Shown here piece after piece: positions 62,671 to 64,000 of a stretch of DNA of 64,000 nt (positions are counted from its first letter, which is position 1; every line of letters begins with the position of its first letter). The DNA is from Pseudomonadota bacterium (GTDB lineage: Bacteria; Pseudomonadota; Alphaproteobacteria; Rhizobiales; Beijerinckiaceae): positions 124,001 through 188,000 of the forward strand of contig JAIUNR010000003.1 of NCBI GenBank assembly GCA_020161575.1, read 5' to 3'. The notes beneath the pieces were generated by a model, which ran no database searches, was not told the DNA's origin, and saw only the letters and a list, made by a program, of their open reading frames with translations. Position numbers and translations under genes: made by a program.

Positions 62671-63264
62671 TCAGTATCCGGCCTTGCATTGCTGGAGCGC
62701 GAGATTGCCGCCGCCTCCGGCCGGCTGGCGCCAGCTGACCTGCCCGTGCCCGGAAACCGTCGCGATGCCGCCATGCACAACGGTGCAATGGCAGGCCCTG
62801 CGCGAAACCGGATTCGCGATGCGCGCGCAGGCGGCGTCCTGTGTCGCGCCAGCGGCGGAAATCGCCCGCGGTTGCGGCATATAGGCCGGAGCCGGATAAG
62901 CCGGTTGCGGCGAATATCCATATGCCGGCGACGGCTGATAACGGTATCCCGGCCGGGGCGTATGATAGGCCGGGGCCGGTCGATGGACGTAGCCCGCGCT
63001 CCTGTGGTGAGGGCGATAGGCGGCATGGGCGCGGCGCGGATAGGCACGGAATTCGATCACGACGCGATGCGGCCGCCAGACCACATTCTGCCGGGGCGTG
63101 CGGTGCCTATGCACGCCCCTGTCCCTCGGGCGATAATCGCCGGAATGATGGGGATAGGCATGCGGTGTGTTATAAATAGGCCCGACGGGTGTCTGGTAAT
63201 ATTGTGCCATGACGGGAACAACCGGGGCACATAAAGCAAAGATAACGCAAAAAGCACGCAACAT
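62671..63264 (-). CDS. His/Tyr/Pro-rich secreted protein
   Basis: A 197-residue protein with a signal peptide (FCVIFALCAPVVPVMAQ). The middle third is a repetitive low-complexity run rich in Tyr, Pro, His and Arg (for example PAYHTPRPGYRYQPSPAYGY, SPQPAYPAPAY). The C-terminal quarter is different and compact, with cysteines (RACHCTVVHGG, LQQCKAGY). No known family. The histidines suggest possible metal binding in the cell envelope. A GAGGAAGAGG site supports the start. It lies between tryptophanase and rpsI. Confidence 0.6.
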   Translation of the reverse strand: MLRAFCVIFALCAPVVPVMAQYYQTPVGPIYNTPHAYPHHSGDYRPRDRGVHRHRTPRQNVVWRPHRVVIEFRAYPRRAHAAYRPHHRSAGYVHRPAPAYHTPRPGYRYQPSPAYGYSPQPAYPAPAYMPQPRAISAAGATQDAACARIANPVSRRACHCTVVHGGIATVSGHGQVSWRQPAGGGGNLALQQCKAGY

Positions 63265-63362
63265 GGCAACCTCTTCCTCGCAATAGGAGTATTGTCATAG
63301 GGCCATGCTGTGCAGAGCGGGTCAACAGGAAACTCGTGACTTCCTTCACCGCCGAGACAACA

Positions 63363-63390
63363 AAAAAGCCCCGGTTCCCCGGGGCTTTTT
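63363..63390 (-). terminator. intrinsic terminator after rpsI
   Basis: AAAAAGCCCCGG-TTCC-CCGGGGCTTTTT, a 12-bp stem with flanking A- and T-runs, starting about 40 bp past the rpsI stop on the minus strand. Confidence 0.9.
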
Positions 63391-63430
63391 CTTTTCGATA
63401 TCCAGCCGACGCGAAGTCGGCACCGCGAGA

Positions 63431-63910
63431 TCAGCGCTTCGAGAACTGGAAGGAGCGGCGGGCCTTGGCCTTGCCGTACTTCTTGCGCTCGACCGTACGG
63501 CTGTCGCGGGTGAGGAAGCCGCCCTTTTTCAGGACAGGGCGCAGCTCCGGCTCGTAGAAGGTGAGCGCGCGGGCAAGGCCGTGACGCACCGCGCCGGCCT
63601 GACCCGAAAGGCCACCGCCATTGCACGAGATGGTGATGTCGTACTGGTCGACGCGGCCGGCGGCGACCAGCGGCTGGTTCAGCACCAGGCGCAGGACCGG
63701 ACGGGCGAAATACACTTCGAGCGCGCGGCCATTAACCGTGATCTTGCCGGAACCCGGCTTGATCCAGACCTTCGCCACGGCGTCCTTGCGCTTGCCGGTG
63801 GCATAGGCGCGGCCATGCTTGTCGAGCTTCTGGACATGGACAGGCGCTTCGGCCTGGACGGAAGCCTTGGCTCCGCCCAGATCGGCGAGAGAAGAAAGAA
63901 CCTCAGCCAT
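63431..63910 (-). CDS. rpsI: 30S ribosomal protein S9
   Basis: A 159-residue S9. [20 protein letters not shown] is the family signature near residue 36, and the C-terminus ends [17 protein letters not shown], the tRNA-contacting tail. The N-terminal extension of about 35 residues ([20 protein letters not shown]) is common in alphaproteobacteria. It starts 2 bp after the rplM stop, in the standard rplM-rpsI operon, which a strong terminator closes. Confidence 0.97.
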   Translation of the reverse strand: MAEVLSSLADLGGAKASVQAEAPVHVQKLDKHGRAYATGKRKDAVAKVWIKPGSGKITVNGRALEVYFARPVLRLVLNQPLVAAGRVDQYDITISCNGGGLSGQAGAVRHGLARALTFYEPELRPVLKKGGFLTRDSRTVERKKYGKAKARRSFQFSKR

Positions 63911-63912
63911 GA

Positions 63913-64000
63913 TTACCCGAGCCTCGTATTCTTGGGATTGAGTGAAGCCACGTCGAGCACGGCAGGCTGCTGCGCCTCATGCGGATGCGAGGCGCCCTTG
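63913..64000 (-). CDS. rplM: 50S ribosomal protein L13, 3' end only
   Basis: The last 28 codons of L13, reading ...[20 protein letters not shown] and ending TRLG, in the frame expected for the C-terminus. The gene continues past the window end. Its stop codon is directly before the rpsI start. Confidence 0.92.
   Translation of the reverse strand, partial: KGASHPHEAQQPAVLDVASLNPKNTRLG

Noticed and set aside
62554-63234. 226-codon plus-strand frame opposite the His-rich protein
   Set aside because: No family resemblance or good ribosome site; the minus-strand frame has a signal peptide and a strong ribosome site.

Overview
The window (about 64 kb, GC-rich) reads as ordinary chromosome of an alphaproteobacterium, most likely of the order Hyphomicrobiales (Rhizobiales). 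The evidence is the maf-yacG pair, an aapJQMP general amino-acid transporter, a bacterial-type phosphatidylcholine synthase (Pcs), an NDUFS4-like complex I subunit, a double cold-shock-domain protein next to a DUF192 protein, class I PhaC, and rplM-rpsI with a short-form argC nearby. I cannot place it below order level. There are no rRNA genes, CRISPR arrays, prophages or insertion sequences. Three tRNA genes are present (Arg-TCT, Pro-TGG, Gly-CCC).

Layout. 1-13 kb: the end of an L,D-transpeptidase, a stand-alone Ada zinc domain, a Cys/Met-metabolism PLP enzyme, an M20 amidohydrolase, a membrane nucleotide cyclase, an acyl-CoA dehydrogenase, a class III CoA-transferase, molybdate uptake genes modAB without modC, a sulfatase, an aldo/keto reductase and maf-yacG. 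13-16.5 kb: an AT-rich control region and a tripartite tricarboxylate transporter (tctCBA), convergent with an aldehyde dehydrogenase. 18-23.4 kb: a glutamine-synthetase-like ligase, an aldehyde dehydrogenase and an iron alcohol dehydrogenase (probably amine or polyamine breakdown), with a divergent EamA exporter. 23.4-29.5 kb: a 2-aminoethylphosphonate-type ABC transporter, a HAD phosphatase and L-serine deaminase.

29.8-35.7 kb: pcs, photolyase with a convergent ChrR-like protein, an AlaX editing protein, sseA and a DUF2235 hydrolase. 35.7-41.4 kb: the aap operon with two tandem binding proteins. 41.6-46.1 kb: metC, a tiny c-type cytochrome and a three-gene glycosyltransferase operon. 46.3-52.8 kb: the tRNAs, housekeeping genes, a Rieske oxygenase and an aminotransferase. 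53-64 kb: phaC, a FadL-type porin gene broken by a stop codon, a fumarylacetoacetate-hydrolase family enzyme, an alginate-lyase-like protein, argC, tryptophanase, a His/Tyr/Pro-rich secreted protein, rpsI and the end of rplM.

Functionally the window is dominated by scavenging of amino acids, phosphonates, carboxylates and amines, and by carbon storage. I found no obvious multi-gene novel system. The most distinctive non-coding signals are three intergenic arrays of GATTC/GAATC sites spaced exactly 21 bp apart (6.6, 18.2 and 46.4 kb), and a stem-loop that would hide the ribosome-binding site of the small cytochrome at 42.9 kb.
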